Assembly: GCF_042643245.1 (NCBI RefSeq)
Contig: NZ_JBHRSK010000004.1
Coordinates: forward strand, 620,001-684,000
Length of the DNA: 64,000 nucleotides
From: Acidimangrovimonas pyrenivorans
GTDB taxonomy: Bacteria; Pseudomonadota; Alphaproteobacteria; Rhodobacterales; Rhodobacteraceae
Direction: 5' to 3'
In this document: positions 1 through 9,025 of the stretch, in pieces
How positions within the stretch are numbered: position 1 is the first letter of the stretch
How the letters are laid out: every line of letters begins with the position of its first letter
Program-made: the position numbers and the translations under genes
Notes under the pieces: generated by a model
The model's database searches: none
Seen by the model: the letters and a program-made list of their open reading frames with translations, nothing else
Told to the model about the DNA's origin: nothing

Positions 1-8
1 CGCCGCCG

Positions 9-701
9 CTAGTTGTCCCCGGCCCCGCCGGGGCTGCCGCTATCCGGGGCGCCGCCCTGCGGGGCCGGATCGGCCGTGGCGGCCCCGTCCGTCACCGCCG
101 TCGGGTCGGGCGCCCCGGCGCTGCCGTCGCCCAGCACCGCGTCGATCCGCTTGATCGCCCGGTCGGTGATGTCGACGCTGTTGAGCGACAGGAAGACCGC
201 CTGGGAATTGAGGATCGCCACCGCGCCGCTCTCGCGCACCATCCGGCCCAGCACCGGCAGCGCCTGCTTGAAGAAGCGCTTGCGCTCGCTGTCGCGCATC
301 TGGGCGATGCGCTGGTTCTTGGCGTCCTGCTCGTGGCGGATCTTCTGCACCCGGGCGTCGAAATCGTCGGCCAGCTTGCGGAAAGCGTCGGGCGCCATGG
401 TGGGGCGCTTCTCGGTCAGGCTCTTTTCCTCGGCGCTCAGCCGGGCCTCGATCTTTCGGTTCTCGGCCAGCAGCGCCTGCTGCGCCGTGTCGATATCCCG
501 CGCGACGCGCTTGCCGAAGGCGGATTCGGTGAACAGCCGGTCCTGGTCGAGCGTCAGGATCGCGCTTTGCGGCGCGCCGTCGGCCGGCTGGCCCAGCGGA
601 AAGGCGGGAATGGTGCCCTGCGCATATGCCGGCAGCGCCCCCGGCGTCAGAAGCGCCACCGCCCCCGCCGCCAGAACCGCTGCTGGCCGATCCCAGCTCA
701 T
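9..701 (-). CDS. ompH: OmpH/Skp-family periplasmic chaperone
   Basis: Periplasmic chaperone that should hold unfolded outer-membrane proteins for the Bam machine. The 230-aa product has a Sec signal peptide (about residues 1-28, hydrophobic AVLAAGAVALLTPGALPAYA). A charged helical, coiled-coil-like middle (about 60-150, rich in E, K, R, Q) is typical of the Skp tentacles. The C-terminal tail of about 40 residues is low-complexity Ala/Gly/Pro/Asp, longer than in E. coli Skp (about 160 aa). Its start codon overlaps the bamA stop by one base (TGATG), so it is translationally coupled to bamA. That order (bamA then ompH) is standard; lpxD, next in E. coli, is instead at 32690-33781 here. Confidence 0.93.
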   Translation of the reverse strand: MSWDRPAAVLAAGAVALLTPGALPAYAQGTIPAFPLGQPADGAPQSAILTLDQDRLFTESAFGKRVARDIDTAQQALLAENRKIEARLSAEEKSLTEKRPTMAPDAFRKLADDFDARVQKIRHEQDAKNQRIAQMRDSERKRFFKQALPVLGRMVRESGAVAILNSQAVFLSLNSVDITDRAIKRIDAVLGDGSAGAPDPTAVTDGAATADPAPQGGAPDSGSPGGAGDN

Positions 702-3052
702 CAGAACTGGGTCGAGATCATCAGGTCGAAGTTCCGCACCTGGTCATAGCTCTGCTTCTGCAGCGCCCGCGAGAAGTTGAAGCGCAGCGGGCCGATCGGC
801 GTGTCCCAGAAGATCGAGAAGCCGATGGCAGAGCGCAGGTGCATGCTGGTATCGATCGTCTGGCCATAGGTGTTGTCGAGCCCCCAGACCGAACCGGCAT
901 TGAAGAACACGCCGCCCCGGATGCCGTATTCCGTCGGCAGCCCGAGCGGGAATTCGGCCTCGACCCGGGCGACGGCGAACATGTTGCCGCCAAGCGCGTC
1001 CTGGTTGGTCGCGTTCAGATCGCGCGGACCGATGCCGTTGGCCTTGAAGCCGAGGATCTTGCCGGTGCCGAAATAGCGGTCCACCGCCCGGCTGTCGCCC
1101 TTGAGCATCGTCAGCACGCCGCCCTCGAGCGAGGCGCGCAGCGTCACCTCCTCGCGCGCCACCTTCTTCTCGGCCTTGGCCGCGGCCGAGGTCCGGATAT
1201 AGCGGTTGTCGCCGCCGACCCCCGCGAAGTCCTGGCCGAAGCTCAGCAGCACCCCGGCATTGGGATTGAGCCCGGTGCGCCGCGTGTCGTAGCTGTAGCG
1301 GTAGCCGATGATCGAGGTGAGCTTGGTGCCGACCTCGTTGGTCAGGATCGAGGGCGTCGCCACGCCGTTGTCGACATTGCTCATCTTGTCCTGCGCGATG
1401 CGGTAATGCAGGCCCAGGCGGCCGTTCTCGCTGATCGGGAACTCGATCCCCGGCGTGACCGAGATGGTCTTGGTGTCGTAGTAGTTGTTGTTGTAGCTCG
1501 ACGTCGCGTATTGCGCCCCGAACGAGAACTGCAGGTCACGCCCCAGCAGCGCCGGCTCGACGAAGGTGATCGACGAGGTCGCGTTGTCGACCCCCGAATT
1601 GATCGAGGCCTTGAGCGACTGGCCGCGGCCGAGGAAGTTCGATTCCGAGAAGCTGAGCGCCACGCCCGCGCCGGCATCGACGCCGTAGCTGACGCCGAAG
1701 GAGAGCGAGCCGGTCGGCTGTTCGGTGACGTTGGTATCGATGATCACCTGGTCCTTGGCCGTGCCCGGCTTGGTGGTCACCTGCACGTCCGAGAAGAAGC
1801 CGAGCGCCTTGATCCGGTCCGAGGCGGCGCGGATGGCGCGCGGGTTGAAGGGGTCGCCTTCGACGGTGTGGAACTGCCGCCGGATGACGCGGTCGAGCGT
1901 GGTGTTGTTGCCCTGGATGTCGATGCGCTGGACGAACAGCCGCGGCCCCTTGACCAGGGTGAAGGCGATGTCGAGCGTCTGGTTGCGGTCGTTGCGCGCC
2001 ACCCGCGGCTCGACCCGGATGAAGTTCAGCCCCTTGGCCAGGGCCAGGTTCTCGAGCCGCTCGACATTGTATTGGACGATGGTCGGCGAATAGGTCTGGC
2101 CCGGCTTGATCCGCAGCGCGGCCTGGAAATCCTTGGCGTCGAGGCCGTGAACCTCGCTCGCCGCGGTGATCTTGCCGAACCTGTAGGACAGCCCCTCCTG
2201 CACCTTGAAGGTCAGGAAGAAGCTGTTGCGGTTGCGCGCCATGCTCGAGGTGACATCGAGCACCTGGAAGTCGATATAGCCGCGCGAGAGGTAGAAATCC
2301 TTGAGCTTCTGCTTGTCCTGGGTGAGGCGCTCGGCCAGGTAGCTGTCCTTCGAGATCAGCTGGTGCAGCAGGCCGGCCTGCTTGGTCTCGATCACCTGGC
2401 GCAGGCGGCGGTCGGAATAGGCCCGGTTGCCGATGAAGGAAACGCGGTGGATCTCGGTGATCCGGCCTTCCTGGATCTCGAAGACGAGATCGACGCGGTT
2501 GTCCGACCGGTGAATGATCTTGGGCGTGATCCGCGCCGCGTAGCGGGAATTGGCGCGGTAGAAGTCGGTCAGCGTCGCCGCGTCGGCCTCGGCCTGGGCC
2601 GGCGAATAGACCTTGCGCGACTGCGACTTGATGACCTTCGCCAGCTGGTCGTCCTTGTAACGCTTGTTGCCCTCGAAATTGATCACGTTGATGATCGGGT
2701 ATTCCTTGACCTTGATCACCAGTGTGTTGCCTTGCGGCACCAGGTCGACCTGCTGGAACAGGCCAGATTGCGCGATGCGCTGGTAGGCGTCGTTGAGATC
2801 GGCGCCGCTGATCGTCGCGCCGCGCTTGATTCCGGCATAGGACAGGATCGTGCCCGGCTCGATCCGCTGGTTGCCCTCGACCCGGACCGCGGTGAAGCGA
2901 TAGTCCTGGGCCTGGGCCTGCGCCGGCGTCACGCCCCAGGCGCAAACCATTGCCAGGACAAGGAAAAACGAAATGACAAGGGTGTTGAGAAGAGCGCCGC
3001 GACGGGCGTTGCGCGTCGTCTTGCGACCGGAGGTAACCTGCATCTCTTCCAT
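701..3052 (-). CDS. bamA: Outer membrane protein assembly factor BamA
   Basis: Core subunit of the Bam complex, which inserts beta-barrel proteins into the outer membrane. It is 783 aa, normal for the family. An N-terminal signal segment (about 1-48; charged start, hydrophobic LNTLVISFFLVLAMVCAWGV, then AQA) precedes five POTRA repeats (about 50-440), the first beginning near YRFTAVRVEGNQRI. The C-terminal Omp85 barrel (about 465-783) ends in Phe (ISTQF), the usual barrel-targeting terminal aromatic. The start at 3052 gives the full signal peptide; Met4 is an alternative. It lies downstream of rseP and a 47-aa membrane protein gene and is coupled to ompH by a TGATG overlap. Confidence 0.97.
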   Translation of the reverse strand: MEEMQVTSGRKTTRNARRGALLNTLVISFFLVLAMVCAWGVTPAQAQAQDYRFTAVRVEGNQRIEPGTILSYAGIKRGATISGADLNDAYQRIAQSGLFQQVDLVPQGNTLVIKVKEYPIINVINFEGNKRYKDDQLAKVIKSQSRKVYSPAQAEADAATLTDFYRANSRYAARITPKIIHRSDNRVDLVFEIQEGRITEIHRVSFIGNRAYSDRRLRQVIETKQAGLLHQLISKDSYLAERLTQDKQKLKDFYLSRGYIDFQVLDVTSSMARNRNSFFLTFKVQEGLSYRFGKITAASEVHGLDAKDFQAALRIKPGQTYSPTIVQYNVERLENLALAKGLNFIRVEPRVARNDRNQTLDIAFTLVKGPRLFVQRIDIQGNNTTLDRVIRRQFHTVEGDPFNPRAIRAASDRIKALGFFSDVQVTTKPGTAKDQVIIDTNVTEQPTGSLSFGVSYGVDAGAGVALSFSESNFLGRGQSLKASINSGVDNATSSITFVEPALLGRDLQFSFGAQYATSSYNNNYYDTKTISVTPGIEFPISENGRLGLHYRIAQDKMSNVDNGVATPSILTNEVGTKLTSIIGYRYSYDTRRTGLNPNAGVLLSFGQDFAGVGGDNRYIRTSAAAKAEKKVAREEVTLRASLEGGVLTMLKGDSRAVDRYFGTGKILGFKANGIGPRDLNATNQDALGGNMFAVARVEAEFPLGLPTEYGIRGGVFFNAGSVWGLDNTYGQTIDTSMHLRSAIGFSIFWDTPIGPLRFNFSRALQKQSYDQVRNFDLMISTQF

Positions 3053-3214
3053 CCTGCCCCTGCGCTGTTGACTTGGTTCTGACTAGCCTTAACCGAGGGG
3101 CTTGTCAAAAGGCGGAAACGCGCGGCGCCCTGTTAATGGACACCGCGCGCTCCGAGGTTTCGCGAGTGGGACAACGGGCCGGCCCGGCGCAGCGCGGGGC
3201 CGGCTTCTGCAGGG

Positions 3215-3358
3215 TCAGAACCCGGCCGAGACCAGGGCCTGGCCGAGGAAGGCGCCGGCCAGCAGGCCGACGACGATCGTGCCGATGAAGAACAGCCGAT
3301 CGGCGTTGAGATTCACCAGCAGCGAGAGGCCGCGATAGCCGTCATGGATATGTTGCAT
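3215..3358 (-). CDS. Small (47 aa) single-pass membrane protein
   Basis: Short gene between rseP and bamA. It reads MQHIHDGYRGLSLLVNLNAD, then one hydrophobic segment (about residues 23-45, RLFFIGTIVVGLLAGAFLGQ), ending ALVSAGF. A purine-rich GGGGGC stretch lies just upstream of the ATG at 3358. The amphipathic/charged N-terminus plus one membrane helix is a believable coding signal, and the gene keeps the direction of its neighbours. Function is unknown; its place in the rseP-bamA cluster suggests an envelope role, but that is inference. A GC-rich inverted repeat (about 3178-3212) follows the stop on the minus strand. Confidence 0.7.
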   Translation of the reverse strand: MQHIHDGYRGLSLLVNLNADRLFFIGTIVVGLLAGAFLGQALVSAGF

Positions 3359-3488
3359 GGGAGCCGCCCCCGAATTGCATTTCGTCGATGCAGATCTAGC
3401 GCGCGAATACGGCGAGATTACGGCATCCGGGTGGCGGCGGATCGCAACGCCCTCACGGCGGCGTGAGCGGCCCTCTGGGACAGGCCGG

Positions 3489-4826
3489 TCAGGGGCAGAA
3501 CAGGTCGTTGCTCAGGGCGAAGACCATCAGCGCGATCAGCGCCGCCAGGCCGACGCTCATCAGGATGCGCAGCGCCCGTTCGCTCGGCGGCTTGCCGGTC
3601 ACCCCTTCCCAGAGATGGAAGACCAGGTGGCCGCCGTCGAGCACCGGCACCGGGAACAGGTTCAGCAGCCCGACCGCGGTCGACAGCATGGCGATGAACC
3701 AGATGAAGCTGCCCGCGCCCTGGCTGGCCGCCGCGCCCGAGGTCTCGGCGATACCGATTGGGCCGCGCAGGTTGCACGACGAGATCGCGCCGGTGACCAT
3801 GTGCCAGAGGCCGGAAATGCTGGTCTTGCCGATATACCAGATCTGGCTGGCGCCGATGCCGAGGGCCTCGACCGGGCCCGGCGTGCGCGTCTGCGGCGCG
3901 TAGAACAGCCCGCCCGAGATACCGATCAGCCAGCGCGTCTCGAAGCCGCCATCGGCCGTCGGCAGGTCCATCCGCCGCGGTTTCAGCGTCACCGACAGCG
4001 TCTTGCCGTCGCGCCAGACCGACAGATCGAGCGCCTTGCCGTCGGAATTGCCGACGATGTCGCGCAGTTGCGAGAAGGCGCTGATCGGCTTGCCGTCGAC
4101 GGCCAGGATCACGTCGCCGGGTTCGAGCCCCGCCTCCATCGCCGCGGTCTGCGGCTGCACCGCGTCGACCAGCGGCGGGAAGGGATAGGGGCCGGTAACG
4201 GTCAGGTCGCTGCCGGCACGTTCGACGGTGTAATCGACGGTGGCGGCCGGGCTCAGCCCGTCGACGACGTCGAACAGCGCGGCATTGTCGGGCGTCGGCT
4301 TGCCGGCGATGGCGACGATGCGGTCGCCGGGTTCGAAATGCGCCACCGACTCGGGCAGCGGCTTGAGCGCGCCGATGGTCGGGGTGTCGGTGGCGACGCC
4401 CTGGACCATGAAGAAGCCGGCGAAGACCAGGATCGAGAGGATGAAGTTGAACATCGGCCCGGCCAGCACCGTCGCCGCCCGCGCCCAGAGCGGCGCGCCG
4501 TGCAGGGTCTGGCGCCGCTCCTCGGGCGACATCGTCTCGATCGAGTCGTCGCCGCGCCCCGAGGAGGCGTCGGAATCGCCGTGGAAGCGGACATAGCCGC
4601 CCAGCGGGAAGGCCGCGATCTGCCAGCGGGTGCCGCGCCTGTCGGTGCGCGAGGCCAGCACCGGGCCGAAGCCGAGGGAAAACACGTCCGCGCGGATACC
4701 GGACCAGCGACCGACGATGTAATGGCCGAATTCGTGCACCGCGACGATGATCGACAGGGCGATCACGAAGGCCACCGCGGTGTAGAGAAAGCCGCCGAAC
4801 GACGGAATCAGCCCGGATATGTCCAC
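3489..4826 (-). CDS. rseP: Site-2 protease RseP (zinc intramembrane metalloprotease)
   Basis: Membrane-embedded zinc protease that cleaves anti-sigma factors and remnant signal peptides. The 445-aa product has the HEFGH zinc motif at residues 31-35 in the first transmembrane helix. Two PDZ-like domains follow in the middle (about 125-310; motifs FEPGDRIVAIAGKP and LEPGDVILAVDGKP). The second metal-binding motif NLFPVPVLDGG is at 389-399, and a final membrane helix is at the C-terminus. All catalytic elements are present. It sits 20 bp after dxr in the usual dxr-rseP-bamA order. A small stem (3452-3467, CTCACG/CGTGAG) follows the stop. Confidence 0.96.
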   Translation of the reverse strand: MDISGLIPSFGGFLYTAVAFVIALSIIVAVHEFGHYIVGRWSGIRADVFSLGFGPVLASRTDRRGTRWQIAAFPLGGYVRFHGDSDASSGRGDDSIETMSPEERRQTLHGAPLWARAATVLAGPMFNFILSILVFAGFFMVQGVATDTPTIGALKPLPESVAHFEPGDRIVAIAGKPTPDNAALFDVVDGLSPAATVDYTVERAGSDLTVTGPYPFPPLVDAVQPQTAAMEAGLEPGDVILAVDGKPISAFSQLRDIVGNSDGKALDLSVWRDGKTLSVTLKPRRMDLPTADGGFETRWLIGISGGLFYAPQTRTPGPVEALGIGASQIWYIGKTSISGLWHMVTGAISSCNLRGPIGIAETSGAAASQGAGSFIWFIAMLSTAVGLLNLFPVPVLDGGHLVFHLWEGVTGKPPSERALRILMSVGLAALIALMVFALSNDLFCP

Positions 4827-4846
4827 GAAACCACCCCCATTGGTCT

Positions 4847-6031
4847 TTACGCCTGCGCCTGCATCTCTTGCACCGCCTCCTCGGCCCGTACCCGGGCGAG
4901 ATGGTCGGTCTGCAGCACCATATCAAGGTCGACCGGGGCGATAGTGAGGCCGGAGTCGCACGAAAGCCGGGCAAGAACCTGTTCGACCACCTCGGCCATG
5001 GCCGGGAACGGGATCGCGCCCGCGATGAAGTGATCGAGCGCGACCTCCTTGGCGGCGTTGAAGGCGGCGCCGGCCAGCCCGCCGGTCTCCATCACCTGCC
5101 GCGCCAGCCACAGCGCCGGGAAGCGCACCGGGTCCGGCGCCTCGAAATCGAGCTGGCCGATGCGGGCGAGGTCGAGCCGCTCGACCGGCAGCTTGCGGCG
5201 CTCCGGCCAGTTCAGCGCATAGCCGATGGCGTGGCGCATGTCGGCCGGGCCGAGATGCGCCATCAGCGCGCCGTCGTTGAAGCCGACCAGGGCGTGGACG
5301 ATCGACTGGGGATGGACCAGGACCTCGATCTTTTCCGGGTCGATGCCGAAGAATTCCTTGGTTTCAATCAGTTCCAGAGCCTTGTTGAACAGGCTCGCGG
5401 AATCGATCGAGATCCGCTGGCCCATCGACCAATTGGGATGGGCGACGGCCTGGGCCGGCGTGGCCTTGGCCAGCTGACTGGCGTTCCAGGTCCGGAACGG
5501 TCCGCCCGAGGCGGTGATGATGACGCGCTCGACGGCGGCGATGTCCTCGCCCACCAGCGCCTGGAACACGGCCGAATGCTCGCTGTCGACCGGCAGGATG
5601 CAGGCCCCATGGCGCCGCGCCTCGGCCATCAGCAGCGGGCCGGCGGTGACGAGGCTCTCCTTGTTGGCCAGTGCCAGCGTGCTGCCGTGGCTCAGCGCGC
5701 GGAAGCCGGGCAGCAGGCCGGCGGCGCCGACGATGGCCGACATCACCCAGTCGGCGCGGCGGTCGGCGGCCTCGGCGATCGCTTCCGGTCCGGCCGCGAC
5801 CTCGGTCCCGGTGCCGGCCAGCGCCTCCTTCAGCGCGGCGTAGCATTCGGGATGGGCGGTGACGGCCAGCTCGGCCTGAAGCTCGCGCGCCTGGTCTGCC
5901 AGCCGGGCGATGTTGCGCCCGCCGGTGAGCGCCACGGTGCGAAAGGCCCGCGCCCCGCCCTCGCGTCGGATCAGGTCGACGGTGTTGACCCCGATCGAGC
6001 CGGTGGCGCCGAAGATCGAAACGCTGCGCAT
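4847..6031 (-). CDS. dxr: 1-deoxy-D-xylulose 5-phosphate reductoisomerase
   Basis: Converts DXP to 2-C-methyl-D-erythritol 4-phosphate with NADPH, the committed step of the MEP isoprenoid pathway. The 394-aa length is typical. The NADPH-binding GATGSIG is at residues 8-14. The metal/substrate motif PVDSEHSA lies near residue 150, and the NWSMGQRISIDSA block and downstream C-terminal helical domain are intact. It starts one base after the cdsA stop, so cdsA-dxr-rseP is one transcription unit. This links isoprenoid supply to undecaprenyl phosphate (uppS) and phospholipid precursor (cdsA) synthesis. Confidence 0.97.
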   Translation of the reverse strand: MRSVSIFGATGSIGVNTVDLIRREGGARAFRTVALTGGRNIARLADQARELQAELAVTAHPECYAALKEALAGTGTEVAAGPEAIAEAADRRADWVMSAIVGAAGLLPGFRALSHGSTLALANKESLVTAGPLLMAEARRHGACILPVDSEHSAVFQALVGEDIAAVERVIITASGGPFRTWNASQLAKATPAQAVAHPNWSMGQRISIDSASLFNKALELIETKEFFGIDPEKIEVLVHPQSIVHALVGFNDGALMAHLGPADMRHAIGYALNWPERRKLPVERLDLARIGQLDFEAPDPVRFPALWLARQVMETGGLAGAAFNAAKEVALDHFIAGAIPFPAMAEVVEQVLARLSCDSGLTIAPVDLDMVLQTDHLARVRAEEAVQEMQAQA

Positions 6032-6032
6032 A

Positions 6033-6815
6033 TCAGAGCCTCACCAGTGGAACATCGACGAATTGCGCCACCAGCAGCATCATCAATGCCGCGCCGAGAA
6101 GCCCGTCGAAGCGGTCGAGCAGCCCGCCATGGCCGGGGATCAGGGCCGAGCTGTCCTTGACCCCGGCCCGGCGCTTGATCGCGCTTTCGGCGATGTCGCC
6201 GAACTGCGCCGCAAGCGCGACGAAGGCGCTGATCCAGGGCAGGTCGGGCCCGGCATCGGTGAAGGACAGGAACAGCAGGCCGACCAGCGCCGCGCCGACC
6301 CAGCCGGCGACGGTGCCCGACCAAGTCTTCTTGGGGCTGACGGCGGGCCAGAATTTCGGACCGCCGATCAGCCGGCCCGCGAAATAACCGCCGACATCCG
6401 AGGCGATGACGACGAAGATCAGCCAGAACAGCCAGGTGCCGCCATATTCCAGCCGGAAGCCGATCAGCCCGTCGGCCGCCACCAGCATCGCCAGCGCATA
6501 GGCCGTGAAGATGCCGCGGTCGCGCGCCACCAGCATCGAACCGGCCAGCGGCGCCAGCACCAGCAGCACCACCGCGCCCTCGACCGGCAGCACCCGCGCG
6601 GCGAGGATCGAAGCCGCGGCCCCCAGCCCCAGCGGCACCGCCGCCCGGTCCGCGCCCATCATCGCCGCCAGTTCCCAGATCATCACCCCGCCGGCGATCA
6701 CCGCCAGCGCGCCGAACCACCAGCCGCCCAGCCGCACCGCGGCGATGCCCACCAGAACCATCAGCACGCCGGAGATCAGCCGCGTGCGCAGATCGGACCA
6801 CTTGGCGCCGCTCAT
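6033..6815 (-). CDS. cdsA: Phosphatidate cytidylyltransferase
   Basis: Makes CDP-diacylglycerol from CTP and phosphatidic acid at the inner membrane. The 260-aa product begins MSGAKWSDLRTRLISG. The ATG at 6813-6815 overlaps the uppS stop by four bases (ATGA), which supports this start over a longer in-frame reading that would run deeper into uppS. It has several hydrophobic helices. The CDP-alcohol signature is at the C-terminal side: ESAIKRRAGVKDSS followed by IPGHGGLLDRFDGL, with the Lys-Asp and Gly-His-Gly-Gly-Asp-Arg-Asp residues present. Length and motif placement are normal. Confidence 0.96.
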   Translation of the reverse strand: MSGAKWSDLRTRLISGVLMVLVGIAAVRLGGWWFGALAVIAGGVMIWELAAMMGADRAAVPLGLGAAASILAARVLPVEGAVVLLVLAPLAGSMLVARDRGIFTAYALAMLVAADGLIGFRLEYGGTWLFWLIFVVIASDVGGYFAGRLIGGPKFWPAVSPKKTWSGTVAGWVGAALVGLLFLSFTDAGPDLPWISAFVALAAQFGDIAESAIKRRAGVKDSSALIPGHGGLLDRFDGLLGAALMMLLVAQFVDVPLVRL

Positions 6816-7576
6816 GCCTTCACCGCGCCGAAGCGCCGCTCGCGCCCGGCGAAGCGGTCGAGGATGCGGGCCAGTTCCTCGGGCGTGAAATCGGGCCACA
6901 GGGTCGGGACGAACTCATATTCCGCATAGGCCGCCTGCCAGAGCAGGAAGTTCGACACCCGGGTCTCGCCGCTGGTGCGGATCACCAGGTCCGGGTCGGG
7001 CAAGGCAGCGGTGTCGAGCGCCGCGCTCACCGCCGCATCGTCGATCTCGTCCGGCGTCATTTCGCCTGCCGCCACCCTGCGCGCCAGCGCCCGGGTGGCC
7101 CGGGTCAGCTCGTCGCGGCCGCCGTAGTTGATCGCCACGGTCAGGTTCAGCCGGCTGTTGCCCTCGGTGCGCGCCTCGATGCCCTCCATCAGCCGCTGCA
7201 GCTTGGCGTCGAGGCGCGAACGGTCGCCGATGAAGCGCATCCGCACGCCCTCGTCCGACATCCGGTCGGCCTCTTTCTGGATATAGCGCGAGAAGATGCC
7301 CATCAGGCCGAGCACCTCCTCGGTCGAGCGCTTCCAGTTCTCGGTCGAGAAAGCGTAGACGGTCAGCCACCTGACGCCGAGATCGGGACAGGCGCGGACG
7401 ATCTGCTTGACCCGCTCGGCGCCGCGGCGGTGACCGACCAGCCGCGGCCAGCCGCGCTGGGTCGCCCAGCGGCCGTTGCCGTCCATGATGATCGCCACAT
7501 GCTCGGCCGTGCGGCGGGGCGGGTTGGAACCCGTTTCGTCCTTGGCGGCCACGTCCCTGCCCCTTCCCGGAATCAC
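6812..7576 (-). CDS. uppS: Isoprenyl (undecaprenyl) diphosphate synthase
   Basis: Cis-prenyltransferase that condenses isopentenyl diphosphate onto farnesyl diphosphate to make the C55 carrier lipid for peptidoglycan and O-antigen. The 254-aa product has the catalytic MDGNGRWA motif at residues 31-38 (catalytic Asp32). The GHRRGAERVKQIV block and the C-terminal RTSGETRVSNFLLWQ motif are conserved. About 20 residues before the core (IPGRGRDVAAKDETG) are not conserved in the family, so an internal start cannot be excluded. It follows frr by 7 bp and is coupled to cdsA by an ATGA overlap. Confidence 0.96.
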   Translation of the reverse strand: MIPGRGRDVAAKDETGSNPPRRTAEHVAIIMDGNGRWATQRGWPRLVGHRRGAERVKQIVRACPDLGVRWLTVYAFSTENWKRSTEEVLGLMGIFSRYIQKEADRMSDEGVRMRFIGDRSRLDAKLQRLMEGIEARTEGNSRLNLTVAINYGGRDELTRATRALARRVAAGEMTPDEIDDAAVSAALDTAALPDPDLVIRTSGETRVSNFLLWQAAYAEYEFVPTLWPDFTPEELARILDRFAGRERRFGAVKA

Positions 7577-7583
7577 GCAGGTC

Positions 7584-8150
7584 TCAGACCTGCATGATCT
7601 CCTCCTGCTTCTCCTCCAGCGCCTTGTCGACCGCGGCGATCGCCTTGTCGGTCAGCTCCTGGATCTCGTCGTGCCAGATCTTGTGATCGTCCTCGCTCAT
7701 CCCGGCGGCCTTGGCCTTCTTGAGATGGTCCATGCCGTCGCGGCGGACATTGCGAACCGCGACCCGCGCCTGCTCGGCATATTGCGCGGCGACCTTGGTC
7801 AGCTCGCGGCGGCGCTCCTCGTTCAGCTCGGGGATCGGCAGGCGGATGATGGTGCCGTCGACCACCGGGTTGATGCCGAGACCGGATTCGCGGATCGCCT
7901 TCTCGACCTTGCCCACCATCTGCTTGTCCCAGACGTTGATGGTGACCATCCGCGGCTCGGGCACGTTCACCGTGCCGACCTGGTTGATCGGCGTCATCTG
8001 GCCGTAGGCGTCCACGTGAACCGGTTCGAGGATCGTGGCCGAGGCGCGGCCGGTGCGCAGCGAGGCGAATTCGTGGCGCAGCGCCGTCATCGCGCCGTCC
8101 ATCCGGCGCTGCAGATCGTCGAGGTCAATCTCGGTCGGGTCGTCCGACAT
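7584..8150 (-). CDS. frr: Ribosome recycling factor
   Basis: Releases post-termination 70S ribosomes together with EF-G. The product is 188 aa, the usual size. It starts MSDDPTEIDLDDLQRRMDGA and contains the RTGRASATILEPVHVDAYG region, the NVWDKQMVGKVEKAIRESGL block and the long C-terminal helix (KVAAQYAEQARVAVRNVRRD). The protein is intact. It lies between pyrH (91 bp upstream) and uppS (7 bp downstream), the classical pyrH-frr-uppS order of alphaproteobacteria. Confidence 0.98.
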   Translation of the reverse strand: MSDDPTEIDLDDLQRRMDGAMTALRHEFASLRTGRASATILEPVHVDAYGQMTPINQVGTVNVPEPRMVTINVWDKQMVGKVEKAIRESGLGINPVVDGTIIRLPIPELNEERRRELTKVAAQYAEQARVAVRNVRRDGMDHLKKAKAAGMSEDDHKIWHDEIQELTDKAIAAVDKALEEKQEEIMQV

Positions 8151-8241
8151 GTCGTAATTCCTTAGCTAGTCCCATGGGTCAGCCGCCGCGGCGGGCCGGG
8201 TGGCCTTGCTATAGCAACTCGCCGCGCCGTTGAATACAGTT

Positions 8242-8979
8242 TCAACCGGTGACGCGCGTGTAAGTCCCCTCTCCGCGCAGAATCCCGCGGAAGCCGCCCG
8301 GCTCGTCGAGCGAGAAGACGATGATCGGCAGATGGTTGTCGCGGGCGAGCGCGATGGCGCTGGCATCCATCACGCCAAGGTGCTTCTGCAGCACCTCGTC
8401 GAAAGTGACGGTGTCGTAACGCTTGGCGTCCGTGTGCTTGACCGGGTCCTTGTCGTAGACGCCGTCGACCTTGGTGCCCTTGAAGATCGCCTCGCAGCGC
8501 ATCTCGCTGGCGCGCAGCGTGGCGGCGGTGTCGGTGGTGAAATAGGGGTTGCCGGTGCCGGCTGCGAAGATCACCACCCGTTTCTTCTCCAGGTGGCGCA
8601 CGGCGCGGCGGCGGATGTAGGGCTCGCAGACCTGGTCCATCGGGATCGCGCTGACGACGCGGGTGAAGACGCCCAGACTTTCCAGCGCCGACTGCATCGC
8701 CAGCGCGTTCATCACCGTCGCCAGCATGCCCATGTAATCGGCCGTGGTCCGCTCCATCCCCTGGGCGCTGCCCTGCAGCCCGCGGAAGATGTTGCCGCCG
8801 CCGATCACCATGCAGATCTCGACGCCCAGATCGTGGACCGACTTGACCTCGCGGGCGATGCGTTCGACGGTCGGCGGATGCAACCCGAACCCCTGATCGC
8901 CCATCAACGCCTCGCCCGAGATTTTCAGCAGGACCCGCTTGTAGGTCACTTCGTCCTGCGTTGACGATGCGTCGGTCAT
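8242..8979 (-). CDS. pyrH: UMP kinase
   Basis: Phosphorylates UMP to UDP, feeding pyrimidine nucleotide synthesis. The 245-aa amino-acid-kinase fold begins YKRVLLKISGEALMGDQGFG (phosphate-binding Lys and Gly residues). It has the GGGNIFRG UMP-binding loop and the YDKDPVKHTDAKRYDTVTF ATP-side motif. Length and motifs are normal. It is the first gene of the minus-strand pyrH-to-ompH cluster and diverges from miaA across only about 46 bp (or about 175 bp if miaA starts internally), so the two promoters must lie close together. Confidence 0.97.
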   Translation of the reverse strand: MTDASSTQDEVTYKRVLLKISGEALMGDQGFGLHPPTVERIAREVKSVHDLGVEICMVIGGGNIFRGLQGSAQGMERTTADYMGMLATVMNALAMQSALESLGVFTRVVSAIPMDQVCEPYIRRRAVRHLEKKRVVIFAAGTGNPYFTTDTAATLRASEMRCEAIFKGTKVDGVYDKDPVKHTDAKRYDTVTFDEVLQKHLGVMDASAIALARDNHLPIIVFSLDEPGGFRGILRGEGTYTRVTG

Positions 8980-9025
8980 CTATCGTGCCCCTTGGAATTC
9001 TTGGTGTTCTTGACTTGGGGGCAAA

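Noticed and set aside
626..3082. Long open frame on the plus strand opposite bamA
   Set aside because: It is antisense to a complete, recognisable bamA; high GC leaves few stop codons in other frames. Its product is Arg/Glu/Asp-rich without a family.
3053..3214. A second small gene between bamA and the 47-aa gene
   Set aside because: No frame with ribosome site; the stretch contains GC-rich inverted repeats only.
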